Shown: one piece after another, positions 55,133 through 64,000 of the stretch | How positions within the stretch are numbered: the stretch's first letter is position 1 | How the letters are laid out: each line of letters begins with the position of its first letter | The notes under the pieces: model-generated | Databases searched by the model: none | Seen by the model: the letters and a program-made list of their open reading frames with translations, nothing else | Told to the model about the DNA's origin: nothing | Origin: Seramator thermalis | GTDB taxonomy: Bacteria; Bacteroidota; Bacteroidia; Bacteroidales; Dysgonomonadaceae | NCBI RefSeq assembly: GCF_004138125.1 | Contig: NZ_RXHS01000001.1 | Location: forward strand, 124,001 to 188,000 | Direction of reading: 5' to 3' | DNA length: 64,000 bases | Position numbers and translations under genes: made by a program

Positions 55133-55858
55133 ATGACTGAACAAAAGATGAAAGTTGAAGTATGGACGGATATTATGTGTCCTTACTGCTACATAGGCAA
55201 AAAACATTACGAAAAGGCACTTGCCCGATTCGATCATGCCGACGAAATAGAGCTTGAATGGAAAGCTTATCAACTCAACCCCGATTTGCCGGGTAATGGA
55301 CATGGAATTCCGGTATCGGAATATCTGACAAATATGGGGATGTCGGAAGAAAGTTTGAAACAAATGTATAAAGGAATCGAACAGCTCGCCAACGAAGCAG
55401 GCGTCAAATTCAATCTTCCGAATGCCGTTGCAGCAAGCACTCGCGACGCTCACCGATTGATAAAATTGGCTGCTCAAAAAGGGACAGACAATATCGTTGT
55501 TACCCTGTTGGGAAAAGCTTATTTTGAAGACGGCCTCGATTATAGCGATCCCGATTTACTGATTTCGATTGGAAAAGATGCCGGTTTGGACGAAGCCGAA
55601 ATTCGCCAAATGTTGGCAAGCGACGATTTTTTATACGAAATAAAACAAGATATGCAAGAAGCGGCAAATTTGGGGTTCGATACCGTTCCAACTTTTCTGA
55701 TGGATCGCAGGCAGGCGATAATCGGATCTGAACCGGTAGATTTGTTTGTGAAAGTGCTCAACAAAGCATACAACAACAGGAAAAACCGTTTGGAAAAGGA
55801 AGAGCTGAGCATAACGAAAGGGCAATCGTGTTCGGCTGACGGAATGTGCGAAATTTGA
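55133..55858 (+). CDS. DsbA family oxidoreductase, FrnE-like
   Basis: 241-residue thioredoxin-fold protein with helical insert. Active site MCPYCYIGKKHYEKALARFD (CPYC, about residues 18-21) just after the first strand, cis-Pro in TVPTFLMDRRQAIIGSEPVD. No signal peptide, so cytoplasmic, as usual for FrnE-type members (2-hydroxychromene isomerase/DsbA superfamily). C-terminus ends in SCSADGMCEI with an extra Cys pair. Role in redox stress is inferred from homologues; it is followed 31 nt later by a GNAT gene. Confidence 0.9.
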   Translation: MTEQKMKVEVWTDIMCPYCYIGKKHYEKALARFDHADEIELEWKAYQLNPDLPGNGHGIPVSEYLTNMGMSEESLKQMYKGIEQLANEAGVKFNLPNAVAASTRDAHRLIKLAAQKGTDNIVVTLLGKAYFEDGLDYSDPDLLISIGKDAGLDEAEIRQMLASDDFLYEIKQDMQEAANLGFDTVPTFLMDRRQAIIGSEPVDLFVKVLNKAYNNRKNRLEKEELSITKGQSCSADGMCEI

Positions 55859-55889
55859 AAACATCATACCCAAAAAACGTTTTTCTTTC

Positions 55890-56444
55890 ATGGAATTTTT
55901 AAAAATAAAACCATCGGATACCATTCGGTGGAACGAAGTTTGGAAATTGTACGAAGAGAGTTTTCCCTTTGCCGAACGACGCAAAATGGAAGACCATATC
56001 CGTGCATCGGAAAACCGACAATTCTTTCCTCTTTCGGCATGGGATGAAGACCGGTTGATTGGAATTATATTTTATTGGGAATGGGATACCTATCGTTATA
56101 TCGAATATCTTGCGGTTAATCCCGAAATTAGAAGTCAGGGATTCGGATCGCAAATACTTCGATCGATTTGTGATTCGGGGCACACCATTATTCTCGAAAT
56201 CGATCCACTCGTAAACGATTTGTCGGTACGCCGCCTGCAATTTTATGAAAGAGCCGGATTTACGCTTACGCCTTATCGATTCGTGCATTTGCCTTACCGA
56301 TTAGAAGCGGAGCCTCAGGAGCTACTTATCTTGAGTTACCCTAAAATGATTACCAAAGAACAACACGAGGAATTCGTACATTTCTTGGAAACGACCATTA
56401 TTCGCTATTGCGAAGGACATCGATTGAGCCTTCCCAACGAGTGA
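55890..56444 (+). CDS. GNAT family N-acetyltransferase
   Basis: 184 residues. The acetyl-CoA motif is IEYLAVNPEIRSQGFGSQIL (RxxGxG/S, about residues 70-90), preceded by RLIGIIFYWEWDTYRY and followed by HTIILEIDPLVNDLSVRRLQ and FYERAGF. A 35-residue C-terminal extension has no known match. Substrate cannot be predicted. Co-directional with the DsbA gene and convergent with the gene after it. Confidence 0.88.
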   Translation: MEFLKIKPSDTIRWNEVWKLYEESFPFAERRKMEDHIRASENRQFFPLSAWDEDRLIGIIFYWEWDTYRYIEYLAVNPEIRSQGFGSQILRSICDSGHTIILEIDPLVNDLSVRRLQFYERAGFTLTPYRFVHLPYRLEAEPQELLILSYPKMITKEQHEEFVHFLETTIIRYCEGHRLSLPNE

Positions 56445-56446
56445 AA

Positions 56447-56965
56447 TCAATCCGCAAAAAGCGAGCGCAAACTCGCAAGAGTCGATTCCATCACTTTTTC
56501 GGTTAGCAAGGAACTGCTTGAAACAGGATATACGACGATTTGAACAGTCAAATCGTCGTTCATTTTTACGTATCCGCCAATACCCCAAGCCATCATCCGC
56601 GAATCAGTTCTAAATTTAAGAACATGATTTTTCCGGTCGGAAAAGGAAACGATCCAACGACGATCGATACGCTGCAAGACATCATCGAATGGATGACTGC
56701 TGCGTGGATTGATACGAAACACGGCTTCTCTCTGTCCTTTAAACCGAGGAGGATTTAGATCGTCGGATTCCATATAATCGAGCTTTTTATAAAATATTGC
56801 CGTTATAAATGCAGGTGGAAGCGCACAAAAAAGAAGAAATCCACCCGTCAGCATCCATCCATTTACACTTTCACCCAAAATCGGCAAAATTATCACCGAA
56901 AAAGGGAAATAAATGAGAGACAATATCGCAATCCAATAAATCAACAGTTGTGTTGTGAATTTCAT
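56447..56965 (-). CDS. unrecognised membrane protein
   Basis: 172 residues. Two TM helices at the N-terminus (LLIYWIAILSLIYFPFSVII and WMLTGGFLLFCALPPAFITA) are followed by a soluble domain of about 105 residues with SHPFDDVLQRIDRRWIVSFS and GGYVKMNDDLTVQIVVYPVS. No family recognised. It forms a minus-strand series with a DUF4230 protein and another membrane protein, with gaps of 15 and 6 nt, so the three are likely one operon. Confidence 0.65.
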   Translation of the reverse strand: MKFTTQLLIYWIAILSLIYFPFSVIILPILGESVNGWMLTGGFLLFCALPPAFITAIFYKKLDYMESDDLNPPRFKGQREAVFRINPRSSHPFDDVLQRIDRRWIVSFSDRKNHVLKFRTDSRMMAWGIGGYVKMNDDLTVQIVVYPVSSSSLLTEKVMESTLASLRSLFAD

Positions 56966-56980
56966 TGTTCCAAATATTTA

Positions 56981-57610
56981 TCAATGAAGTTCCGGCAAAG
57001 CAATTTCTTCGGTAACTTCTATTTTTTCAAAACCCAGTCCTTGTAATAAAGCACTAATTGCAAGTTTTGCCTGTTCATTAGCTTCCTTAAGTATTCCCTG
57101 TTTGAGAGCATCGTCAATCATCGTATTTTTTTCTTTTTTCAAAGCTTCATTGTAATCCGTGATTTTGATCGGATTAAAAGCATTTTGACTTTCGTCGTAC
57201 ACTTTTACCGAATTTTCGTCGATAACCGTATCCAAAATTTTAGCTTTCGGAACCGATACATGCACACTTCGGTTATCGACATCAACTTTGATTCGACTAA
57301 AATCGACCCCTGCTTTAACATAACCGCCATATTTAATCAAAAAAGATTTTTCGGTAAGCGGAACATTGATATTGAGTATTTTGTAGTAATCCTTGTAACT
57401 GATAACGCCCGTGTAGTTGTATTTGACGAGTGACAACTCTTGCAAATAAACAATTTTGCTTAAAACCATATCACTCGTATATTCCTCAGTCTTTGTAGAT
57501 TTTGATTGGTTTATTATCAGCAAAACCAAAAGAATGATAGTTGTACCGATAAAAAAAACAGTCAGATAATTGATTTTTGGCCTGCACCCATTATTTAACG
57601 GATTTTTCAT
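56981..57610 (-). CDS. DUF4230 domain protein, membrane-anchored
   Basis: 209 residues. One N-terminal TM helix (YLTVFFIGTTIILLVLLIIN, about residues 15-34) anchors a periplasmic or cytoplasmic domain of the DUF4230 family: VYLQELSLVKYNYTGVISYK, GGYVKAGVDFSRIKVDVDNR and SVHVSVPKAKILDTVIDENS. Function unknown. Middle gene of the three-gene minus-strand operon. Confidence 0.8.
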   Translation of the reverse strand: MKNPLNNGCRPKINYLTVFFIGTTIILLVLLIINQSKSTKTEEYTSDMVLSKIVYLQELSLVKYNYTGVISYKDYYKILNINVPLTEKSFLIKYGGYVKAGVDFSRIKVDVDNRSVHVSVPKAKILDTVIDENSVKVYDESQNAFNPIKITDYNEALKKEKNTMIDDALKQGILKEANEQAKLAISALLQGLGFEKIEVTEEIALPELH

Positions 57611-57616
57611 TTCAGT

Positions 57617-58306
57617 TTACTTATTTCTTTTCTTGTAATAGACCCACGATACAACTATTATGGCCAACACAAGGAGAACTGTTAAAATATATTTCCAATA
57701 ATTGACAACAAATTTGACGATGAGATAGATCAAAATTAAAACCAATATAACCGCAAGTGTTTTCCACACGATGGAAAAAATCTTCTGTTGCTTTTGTTTT
57801 TTCAGTTTTCTATCGTCGGGTACCTCCTCTTCGTTTAATGTCGCATAAACGATTTCTTCATCAGCATCCACGTAACCGGCATGCACCGAATAATGATGTC
57901 CGGCATCATTTTCCGATATGAATGAAGCGTCATTTGCATGTGCGTCGGTGTTTTTTTGGGAATCGGGCTCGTCAACATTTTCACCTGAAAGATCCATATC
58001 GACAGGTTGTCCGGAATTTTCCACATCTGCCTGTATGGACAACGGATGAGATGAAGAGGCCGAGAGAGTGGATTTGTTAATGATGAAATCGACACGACGC
58101 GAAGCGCGCGAAGTATCAAAATCGTTCGTACGAACCATTTCCAAAAGCTCATCCTCAATTTCGGGATACTTGACCATTAGAGATTTGCATGCTTCTGCAA
58201 AATCGCTAAATCGCCGTATCCTACTCAGATTCTGCTTCATCGTTTCGTCATCTTGCGAAGTGGTCTCAAGAATCTTGTCCGCAATTGCCAATTTTATACG
58301 TTCCAT
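57617..58306 (-). CDS. unrecognised membrane protein with tandem C-terminal TM helices
   Basis: 229 residues. The N-terminal 75 residues are predicted helical (ADKILETTSQDDETMKQNLS ... IEDELLEMVRTNDFDTSRAS); an acidic low-complexity linker follows; two TM helices end it (IVWKTLAVILVLILIYLIVK and YILTVLLVLAIIVVSWVYYK) with a basic tail. First gene of the operon with DUF4230. Transcribed divergently from the ECF sigma gene. Confidence 0.65.
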   Translation of the reverse strand: MERIKLAIADKILETTSQDDETMKQNLSRIRRFSDFAEACKSLMVKYPEIEDELLEMVRTNDFDTSRASRRVDFIINKSTLSASSSHPLSIQADVENSGQPVDMDLSGENVDEPDSQKNTDAHANDASFISENDAGHHYSVHAGYVDADEEIVYATLNEEEVPDDRKLKKQKQQKIFSIVWKTLAVILVLILIYLIVKFVVNYWKYILTVLLVLAIIVVSWVYYKKRNK

Positions 58307-58435
58307 CGGGTGATAATATTTTTAGGTTTCACAAAAATAATCATTCCATAATGACAAAAGAAGTTTTAACTAAAATTTATGATGCCGAAAATAGATATTT
58401 CTGTTAAAATACTAATTTACATGTAAAATAATCTT

Positions 58436-58443
58436 TACATTTG
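58436..58443 (+). promoter_or_regulatory. -7 box before the ECF sigma gene
   Basis: TACATTTG 24 nt before the ATG; no clear -33 element. Confidence 0.4.
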
Positions 58444-58467
58444 TAGCGATATTTAGGGAGTATAAAA

Positions 58468-59034
58468 ATGAATTCGCATTCTGACATAAAACAATTTAAC
58501 GAATTATTCAACGAATACTACGAACGAATCGTACGATTTGCCAAGAGTTATGTACGAGATCTTGCCGTTGCCGAGGATTTCGCTTCGGAAGCTTTTGCTG
58601 CTTTTTGGGAAAATCGAGCCATTCTTTCGGACGAAACAAATCCACGGGCTTATATTCTGACCATTGTAAAGAACAAATGCATTAATTATCTGAAACATGA
58701 GCAAATACGTTTAAAGGCAGAAAGAGAACTCAACGACCACTCAGAGTGGGTATTCACAACAAATCTGAACACGTTGGAAGCGTGCGATCCCGATTTCATT
58801 TTTTCAGATGAAATTCAGCATATCCTGAATGAGACACTCGAAAAAATGCCACAAAAAACCCGTCAGATTTTTTTTCTCAATCGTTTCGATGGACTATCTT
58901 ATAACGAAATTGCCCTGAAAATGAATGTAAGCCAAAAAACCATCGAATATCATATTTCAAAAGCGCTCCGTGCGCTCCGATTCGCTCTGAAGGACTTTAT
59001 CTGCCTGCTCCTTTTCATCCTGTTGCATCGTTAA
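58468..59034 (+). CDS. ECF-type RNA polymerase sigma-70 factor (FecI-like)
   Basis: 188 residues. Region 2: YYERIVRFAKSYVRDLAVAE followed by DFASEAFAAFWENR; region 4: EKMPQKTRQIFFLNRFDGLS and YNEIALKMNVSQKTIEYHIS. C-terminus ends in a hydrophobic stretch (LKDFICLLLFILLH). Belongs to the Bacteroidetes sigma-70 subgroup paired with FecR anti-sigma factors and SusC receptors. The FecR gene follows after one intervening gene. Confidence 0.92.
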   Translation: MNSHSDIKQFNELFNEYYERIVRFAKSYVRDLAVAEDFASEAFAAFWENRAILSDETNPRAYILTIVKNKCINYLKHEQIRLKAERELNDHSEWVFTTNLNTLEACDPDFIFSDEIQHILNETLEKMPQKTRQIFFLNRFDGLSYNEIALKMNVSQKTIEYHISKALRALRFALKDFICLLLFILLHR

Positions 59035-59113
59035 ATGATTTGATGAAAGAAATTTTCAAGTGAACATATTTTCAATCCGATTAATAGCGATTTTTATAAT
59101 CAAAAAAACGATA

Positions 59114-60232
59114 ATGAAGAATATTTTAAAAAAAGCTCTATTGTTTTGCTTTCTGACATTTATACTTTTCACTGAAATGAAGGCACAGTCAACAAATCCG
59201 AAGCCGATTCGACTGGCTATCGCAGGTGTGAGTCATGGACATATCAGCTTTATTTTGGAAAGGCCCGATAAAGGAGATTTTCAGTTAGTTGGAGTTTATG
59301 AGCCAAACACCACGATGGCATTTAGGTACGCTCAAAAATACGGATTTGATTCCAAACTAATCTATAGCGATCTTGAGAAAATGCTCGATCAGGTAAAGCC
59401 TGAAGCAGTAGTGGCTTTTGGCTCTATTTATGAACATATGGCGGTTGTCGAAGCTTGTGCACCGCGAGGGATCGATGTGATGATGGAAAAACCGCTTGCG
59501 GTCAACATCGACCATGCCAAAAGAATGGAAGAACTGGCTGAAAAATATCATATCCATTTGCTCACCGATTACGAAACATCCCGGTATCCGAGCACGGCGA
59601 AATCTTTTCAATTAGCTAATGACAGCAGCTTTATAGGAAATTTAACGAAAGTGATTATGCATGATGGCCATCAAGGACCCAAAGAAATAGGCGTCAATAA
59701 AGAGTTTTTGGAATGGCTGACCGATCCTGTACAGAATGGAGGAGGTGCTTTAATGGATTTTGGATGTTATGGAGCCAATCTTATGACTTATCTTATGAAG
59801 GGGGCCGAACCAATATCCGTAACTGCGATTGCAATGCATTACAAACCGGACATTTATCCGAAAGTAGAAGATGATGCAACCATCATTGTTACCTACCCCG
59901 AAACGGAATGTATCATACAAGCATCGTGGAATTGGCCTTTCAACCGAAAAGATATGGAAATTTACGGCAAATCGGGTTACATAAAGGCGATAAATGGGAA
60001 TGAAATACGAATAAAGAAAGAAGGGATGAATGATGAAAAGGTAATTCATGTAAGTGCAAAAGATATTCAGGTTTATGAAGATCCTTTCTCTTATTTTGCA
60101 GATGTAATTCGCGGCAAGATTCAAATGCCCGATTATGGACTATATTCGTTGAAAAATAACCTGACTGTGGTTAAAATATTGGACGCAGCAAAAGAATCGG
60201 TCAAAACCGGCAAAACTATTCGATTCAAATGA
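59114..60232 (+). CDS. secreted Gfo/Idh/MocA family oxidoreductase
   Basis: 372-residue NAD(P)-dependent sugar dehydrogenase-like protein. An N-terminal signal (LLFCFLTFILFTEMKAQ) precedes a Rossmann fold with IRLAIAGVSHGHISFILERP and VVAFGSIYEHMAVVEACAPR; EKPLAVNIDHAKRMEELAEK (the EKP motif, about 127) holds the catalytic lysine. The C-terminal domain has GGGALMDFGCYGANLMTYLM. Export with a nucleotide-dependent fold is odd but common in Bacteroidetes. It lies between the sigma and FecR genes. I use ATG 59114; a GTG 54 nt upstream is possible. Confidence 0.85.
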   Translation: MKNILKKALLFCFLTFILFTEMKAQSTNPKPIRLAIAGVSHGHISFILERPDKGDFQLVGVYEPNTTMAFRYAQKYGFDSKLIYSDLEKMLDQVKPEAVVAFGSIYEHMAVVEACAPRGIDVMMEKPLAVNIDHAKRMEELAEKYHIHLLTDYETSRYPSTAKSFQLANDSSFIGNLTKVIMHDGHQGPKEIGVNKEFLEWLTDPVQNGGGALMDFGCYGANLMTYLMKGAEPISVTAIAMHYKPDIYPKVEDDATIIVTYPETECIIQASWNWPFNRKDMEIYGKSGYIKAINGNEIRIKKEGMNDEKVIHVSAKDIQVYEDPFSYFADVIRGKIQMPDYGLYSLKNNLTVVKILDAAKESVKTGKTIRFK

Positions 60233-60360
60233 TAAAAGGATATTACACTGTTCTCAAAAAACTTCAATCTTTATTTCCATTAAAAATTTTTATTTTTAAT
60301 TTTTGATTAGGGTATTCACATCTTCGATTGTTATTAATTATATAGGGAATAAAAAAGCGA

Positions 60361-61278
60361 ATGAATAAAGACCTGTTATATCGTTTTTTTGATGGAACAG
60401 CAACCATCGAGGAGGAAGAATCCGTAAGAAATTGGATCGAGTCTTCAGATGATAACTATGCCGATTTTTTGCGTGAAAGAAAGATATACGACGCTTTGCT
60501 GCTATCTACGCCTTCAAAAATATCGAGACAAAGCTTCCATCAACACATAACCCCGTGGATAGTGTCCACGGTAGCGTCCATTGCACTTCTCGTTATTGCA
60601 ACCGGATTGTTTTTTTATGCCGAAAGCTCGAAATCGCAACAGTATAACACCATTATCGTGCCTCCGGGTCAACGCATTAACCTGATTCTTGCCGATAACA
60701 CCAACGTTTGGCTCAATGCCAATACCACGTTTCGATATCCATCAAAATTTGCCCGAAAAAATCGTGAAGTATTTTTGGATGGCGAAGCATGGTTCGACGT
60801 TAGCAAAAACAAGAAAAAACCTTTTATCGTGAAAACCGATCAAGGCGAAGTTCGCGTTACGGGAACAACTTTCAATCTCGAAGCTTATTCGGAGTATAAG
60901 AACTTTGTTACCAGCCTTTTTGAAGGAAGTGTTGACATATATCAAAACAATACCAAACTTGCTACACTCAAACCCAATCAGAAAGGGATGCTTCAAAACG
61001 ATCATTATTTTATCTCTACTATCGACAATACCGACGAATACCTTTGGCGCGACGGATTGATTGCCTTCGACAACATGAAACTCGAAGACATACTTTTCGA
61101 GCTCGAAAAATATTTCGATATTCAAATCGAGATCAATACCAAAAAATTACCTCAACACCGTTATACAGGGAAATTTCGTCAGGCTGACGGCGTAGATTAT
61201 GCCCTACGCGTTTTGCAAAAAAGCATCCATTTTTCTTACAACAGAGACGACGAGAAACAAATCATTTATATCAACTAA
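60361..61278 (+). CDS. FecR family anti-sigma factor
   Basis: 305 residues. Cytoplasmic N-terminal domain (LLYRFFDGTATIEEEESVRN), one TM helix (TPWIVSTVASIALLVIATGL, about 61-82), then a periplasmic FecR domain (TIIVPPGQRINLILADNTNV, FLDGEAWFDVSKNKKKPFIV, VTGTTFNLEAYSEYKNFVTS) and a DUF4974-like C-terminal domain (LEDILFELEKYFDIQIEINT). It receives the signal from the SusC plug/STN domain and controls the ECF sigma factor upstream. Confidence 0.93.
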   Translation: MNKDLLYRFFDGTATIEEEESVRNWIESSDDNYADFLRERKIYDALLLSTPSKISRQSFHQHITPWIVSTVASIALLVIATGLFFYAESSKSQQYNTIIVPPGQRINLILADNTNVWLNANTTFRYPSKFARKNREVFLDGEAWFDVSKNKKKPFIVKTDQGEVRVTGTTFNLEAYSEYKNFVTSLFEGSVDIYQNNTKLATLKPNQKGMLQNDHYFISTIDNTDEYLWRDGLIAFDNMKLEDILFELEKYFDIQIEINTKKLPQHRYTGKFRQADGVDYALRVLQKSIHFSYNRDDEKQIIYIN

Positions 61279-61332
61279 TCATTCACCACTAAAATGCAAT
61301 GCCTATGAAGAAACAATAGCAAAAACAAAAAA

Positions 61333-61360
61333 ACCGGCGAGTGCTGCAACACCTGCCGGT
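61333..61360 (+). promoter_or_regulatory. leader hairpin between fecR and susC
   Basis: ACCGGC (61333-61338) pairs with GCCGGT (61355-61360); an inner GTG/CAC pair extends it. No T run follows, so it looks like an mRNA processing or attenuation structure rather than a terminator. Confidence 0.4.
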
Positions 61361-61422
61361 CAGAGTAAAAAATCAACACAATTTAATTCCTAACTGTATT
61401 AATTAAAAACACTTACAAATGT

Positions 61423-64000
61423 ATGAATAAAAACAATTCGTCGGGTAACCTTTTGATAAAAAAAATACCCATTAACCATTTTTTATTGATCATGCGAACA
61501 ACCATTTTCCTGCTTTTTACCTGCGTCTTTTGTTCGATGGCCGAGTTGAGCTATACTCAAAATGCTCGCGTAACCATCAATAAACGGAATGCAACCATTA
61601 AGGAAATACTGAATGAAATCGAAAAGCAAACCGATTATCTGTTCATTTACAACGATGAAGTAAATGCCAACGAAAAAGTATCGGTGAAAGCTAAGCAAGA
61701 AGCAGTTTCGAGTGTACTAAATTCGATGCTGAAAGATAAAGACATAAAATATTCGATGGAAGGAAATCATATCATCCTCTCAACGAATAAAAATGAATCG
61801 CCTGAAAACCAGATCGAAGCAAACACCCAACAACAACAGAAAAAACGAATCTCGGGTACAGTACTTGACGAAAATGGGCAACCCATTATTGGCGCCAATA
61901 TCATTGAAGTGGGCACTACCAATGGAACGGTAACCGACATGGATGGAAAATTCACTTTAGATGTTTCAGATAATGCCACTATTCGAATTTCCTATATCGG
62001 ATATCTCGAACAAGAAGTGAATACATCCGGCAAAAATACCCTAAACATTACCCTAGTAGAGGATACACAAACGTTAGAGGAAGTTGTTGTTGTGGGGTAT
62101 GGGACGCAAAAAAAAATTAACCTGACAGGTTCAATTTCATCCGTAAGAACAGAAAACATACAGACTGCAACCCATTCAAGTCTTGCCCAAAAACTACAAG
62201 GAAAAGTAGCTGGCTTAAATATCCGTCAAAATTCCGGACAACCGGGACAATTTGACAATAATATACAAATTCGTGGTTTTGGAAATCCATTGTATGTTAT
62301 TGATGGTGTCATCAGGAATGATGCCGGGGCGTTTCAAAAATTAAATCCTGAAGATATTGAAAGTATAAGTGTACTTAAGGATGCTTCTGCAGCAATTTAT
62401 GGCATCGGAGCTGCAAATGGAGTAATTATTGTTACAACAAACCAAGGTACTAAAGGCAAAACAACATTTAATTATTCAGCAGTAGTAGGAACATCTGCTA
62501 TTACTGATCGTGTCAGGCAAGCGACAGCGGCTGAGTATACAATGATGCTAAACGAAGCTGCACTATATTCTAACCCAGGTAGAATTTCTTCACCTGCTTT
62601 TGAACGAGAAGAGTTACAAAAATGGCAGGACGGAACCCTTCCAGGTTATGAAGGCACTGACTGGTGGAAATTAACAATGAAGGATTTCTCAACTCAAACT
62701 CAACATAATCTATCAGCTAACGGAGGAAATGAAAATGTAACCTATTATATAGGGTTGGAATATGTTAAAGATAATGGAATGTTACAAAGCGGTGATCTGG
62801 GCTATGACCGTGCTAATTTAAGGAGTAATGTTACCGCCAACCTAACAAAAGATCTTCGTGTGCGGGTAAACATTGCTGGTTTATATGATAAAGCATATCA
62901 ACCAGGGGAAAGTTTTCAACAGATTGCTAGAAATACAATTGTAACTCTACCTACAGAATATCCATATGCAAATAACAATCCGTTATATCCTGCCACCACC
63001 AACCTTGGAGTTACTCCATTGGCAGCATCGCAAAGAGAATTGACAGGTTTCAATGAGAATGAAAATAGAAATTTACAATCAAGTCTTGAGTTGAAATACA
63101 CTGTTCCTTTTCTTAAAAATTTAGTTATAACAGGTCTTGGATCGTATGATCAAGGAACTTACTTAAATAAAAATCTTTATAAAGCATTTTATACATATAC
63201 GTATAATGCTGAAACAGATACTTACAATCCCATCTTTCGCCGACCCGATCAGAATCTTTATAACCAGTCTACTGTTAATAACACTTATATGCTGCGTATC
63301 GGCGCAGATTATAACATAGTAATTGGGGCGGATCATGATGTCAAATTAATGCTGGTTGCTGAACAGTACAAAGGTTGGCTTCGTGGGCTGGAAGGCAGAA
63401 GATACTATGGAGATTTTTTTACAAACGATCAGCTTCGTTTTGCCAATGAAGCTAACCAAACGACCAATGGGTGGGAGGATCAAAATGCAAGGATCAGTTA
63501 TATTGGAAGGTTAAATTATGCTTTTGCTCAAAAGTATCTGATTGATTTCGCATTTAACTACAACGGCTCTTATCGTTACCATCCAGACAATCGATTTGGC
63601 TTCTTCCCAGTTGTCTCCGGCGCATGGAGAATATCTGAGGAAAATTTTTTAAAAAACAATGACGTTATTTCAAATTTAAAATTACGTGCCTCCTATGGTG
63701 TATTGGGAACAGATGCGGGAAATCCTTTTCAATACTTGCCCGGTTTCACATTTGGAGGACCCAGTTTTTGGGAATTTACAAACGGAACTCAGTTAAATGG
63801 ACTTCAATCTCCTGCGCTTACGAATAACTTATTATCGTGGTTAACTAATGAAACTACCGATATAGGTTTTGATCTGAGCTTATGGAATGGAAAACTAGAT
63901 GTGACTTTTGATGTGTACAACAGGGAACAAAAGGGACTATTAGCTACACGGGCAGTATCTTTACCAAATACATTTGGAACAACCCTTCCACAGGAAAACC
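61423..64000 (+). CDS. SusC/RagA family TonB-linked outer membrane receptor with STN domain, 5' part
   Basis: About 859 codons, open to the window edge. Order: signal (TTIFLLFTCVFCSMAELSYT), STN/secretin domain (INKRNATIKEILNEIEKQTD ... about 45-115) that marks signalling receptors, a carboxypeptidase-D-like repeat (ISGTVLDENGQPIIGANIIE), the TonB box region EEVVVVGYGTQKKINLTGSI, the plug (LNIRQNSGQPGQFDNNIQIR, GNPLYVIDGVI, VLKDASAAIYGIGAANGVII), then barrel strands. Expected SusD gene lies beyond the window. Ligand unknown. The barrel part shows fewer TCG strings than the upstream part. Confidence 0.93.
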   Translation, partial: MNKNNSSGNLLIKKIPINHFLLIMRTTIFLLFTCVFCSMAELSYTQNARVTINKRNATIKEILNEIEKQTDYLFIYNDEVNANEKVSVKAKQEAVSSVLNSMLKDKDIKYSMEGNHIILSTNKNESPENQIEANTQQQQKKRISGTVLDENGQPIIGANIIEVGTTNGTVTDMDGKFTLDVSDNATIRISYIGYLEQEVNTSGKNTLNITLVEDTQTLEEVVVVGYGTQKKINLTGSISSVRTENIQTATHSSLAQKLQGKVAGLNIRQNSGQPGQFDNNIQIRGFGNPLYVIDGVIRNDAGAFQKLNPEDIESISVLKDASAAIYGIGAANGVIIVTTNQGTKGKTTFNYSAVVGTSAITDRVRQATAAEYTMMLNEAALYSNPGRISSPAFEREELQKWQDGTLPGYEGTDWWKLTMKDFSTQTQHNLSANGGNENVTYYIGLEYVKDNGMLQSGDLGYDRANLRSNVTANLTKDLRVRVNIAGLYDKAYQPGESFQQIARNTIVTLPTEYPYANNNPLYPATTNLGVTPLAASQRELTGFNENENRNLQSSLELKYTVPFLKNLVITGLGSYDQGTYLNKNLYKAFYTYTYNAETDTYNPIFRRPDQNLYNQSTVNNTYMLRIGADYNIVIGADHDVKLMLVAEQYKGWLRGLEGRRYYGDFFTNDQLRFANEANQTTNGWEDQNARISYIGRLNYAFAQKYLIDFAFNYNGSYRYHPDNRFGFFPVVSGAWRISEENFLKNNDVISNLKLRASYGVLGTDAGNPFQYLPGFTFGGPSFWEFTNGTQLNGLQSPALTNNLLSWLTNETTDIGFDLSLWNGKLDVTFDVYNREQKGLLATRAVSLPNTFGTTLPQEN

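Overview
The window looks like a chromosome segment of an anaerobic, saccharolytic Bacteroidales bacterium. Evidence: Bacteroidetes-type promoters (TTTG about 19 nt before TAnnTTTG), GH92/GH125/GH76 mannan enzymes, a FecI/FecR/SusC-type cascade with an STN-domain SusC, and family names typical of this phylum (PG0541, DUF2582, BT4734, DUF6266). No tRNA, rRNA, CRISPR array or complete insertion sequence was seen. Coordinates and translations were read by eye; no database search was run.

Layout. 1-0.5 kb: frameshifted remnant of a UmuC-type polymerase. 0.7-7.5 kb: TetR-controlled RND efflux operon (TolC, adaptor lipoprotein, pump, PG0541 protein). 7.7-16 kb: on the minus strand, DUF1015, M20 amidohydrolase, an Lrp/AsnC regulator whose stop overlaps the start of a GH76 mannanase, then GH125 and GH92 mannosidases. 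16-25 kb: housekeeping genes (DMP19, CDF transporter, CrcB, AddA-like nuclease-helicase, SUI1 homologue, nucleoside kinase, mnmE).

24.85-41.25 kb: a ~16.4-kb integrated element. It starts exactly at the 3' end of mnmE and ends with a second copy (16/18 identical) of the last 18 bases of mnmE that still encodes FCIGK-stop, so the mnmE 3' end is the likely attachment site. The element carries a multi-HTH protein and tyrosine integrase, a nine-gene arsenic operon (arsR, arsM, arsC, ACR3, arsF, arsG, arsE, arsD, arsA), a frameshifted ORF, two small HTH proteins, two primase-like replication genes, a 1.4-kb structured non-coding region with two related long hairpins, a DUF6266 protein, and a tight three-gene set resembling a phage lysis cassette. 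No relaxase, type IV secretion, capsid or terminase gene is visible, so it looks like a satellite or mobilizable island with arsenic resistance as cargo.

41.3-58.3 kb: host genes resume with recG, glyA, a tyrosine phenol-lyase (close to tnaA but with TPL-specific residues), an SDR oxidoreductase, DUF2007 and AI-2E proteins, an iron/cobalamin-type binding lipoprotein and permease without an adjacent ATPase, dps, clpC, a FrnE-like DsbA protein, GNAT and three membrane proteins. 58.4-64 kb: an ECF sigma factor, a secreted Gfo/Idh/MocA protein, a FecR anti-sigma factor and the 5' part of a SusC receptor, a trans-envelope signalling locus that runs off the window.
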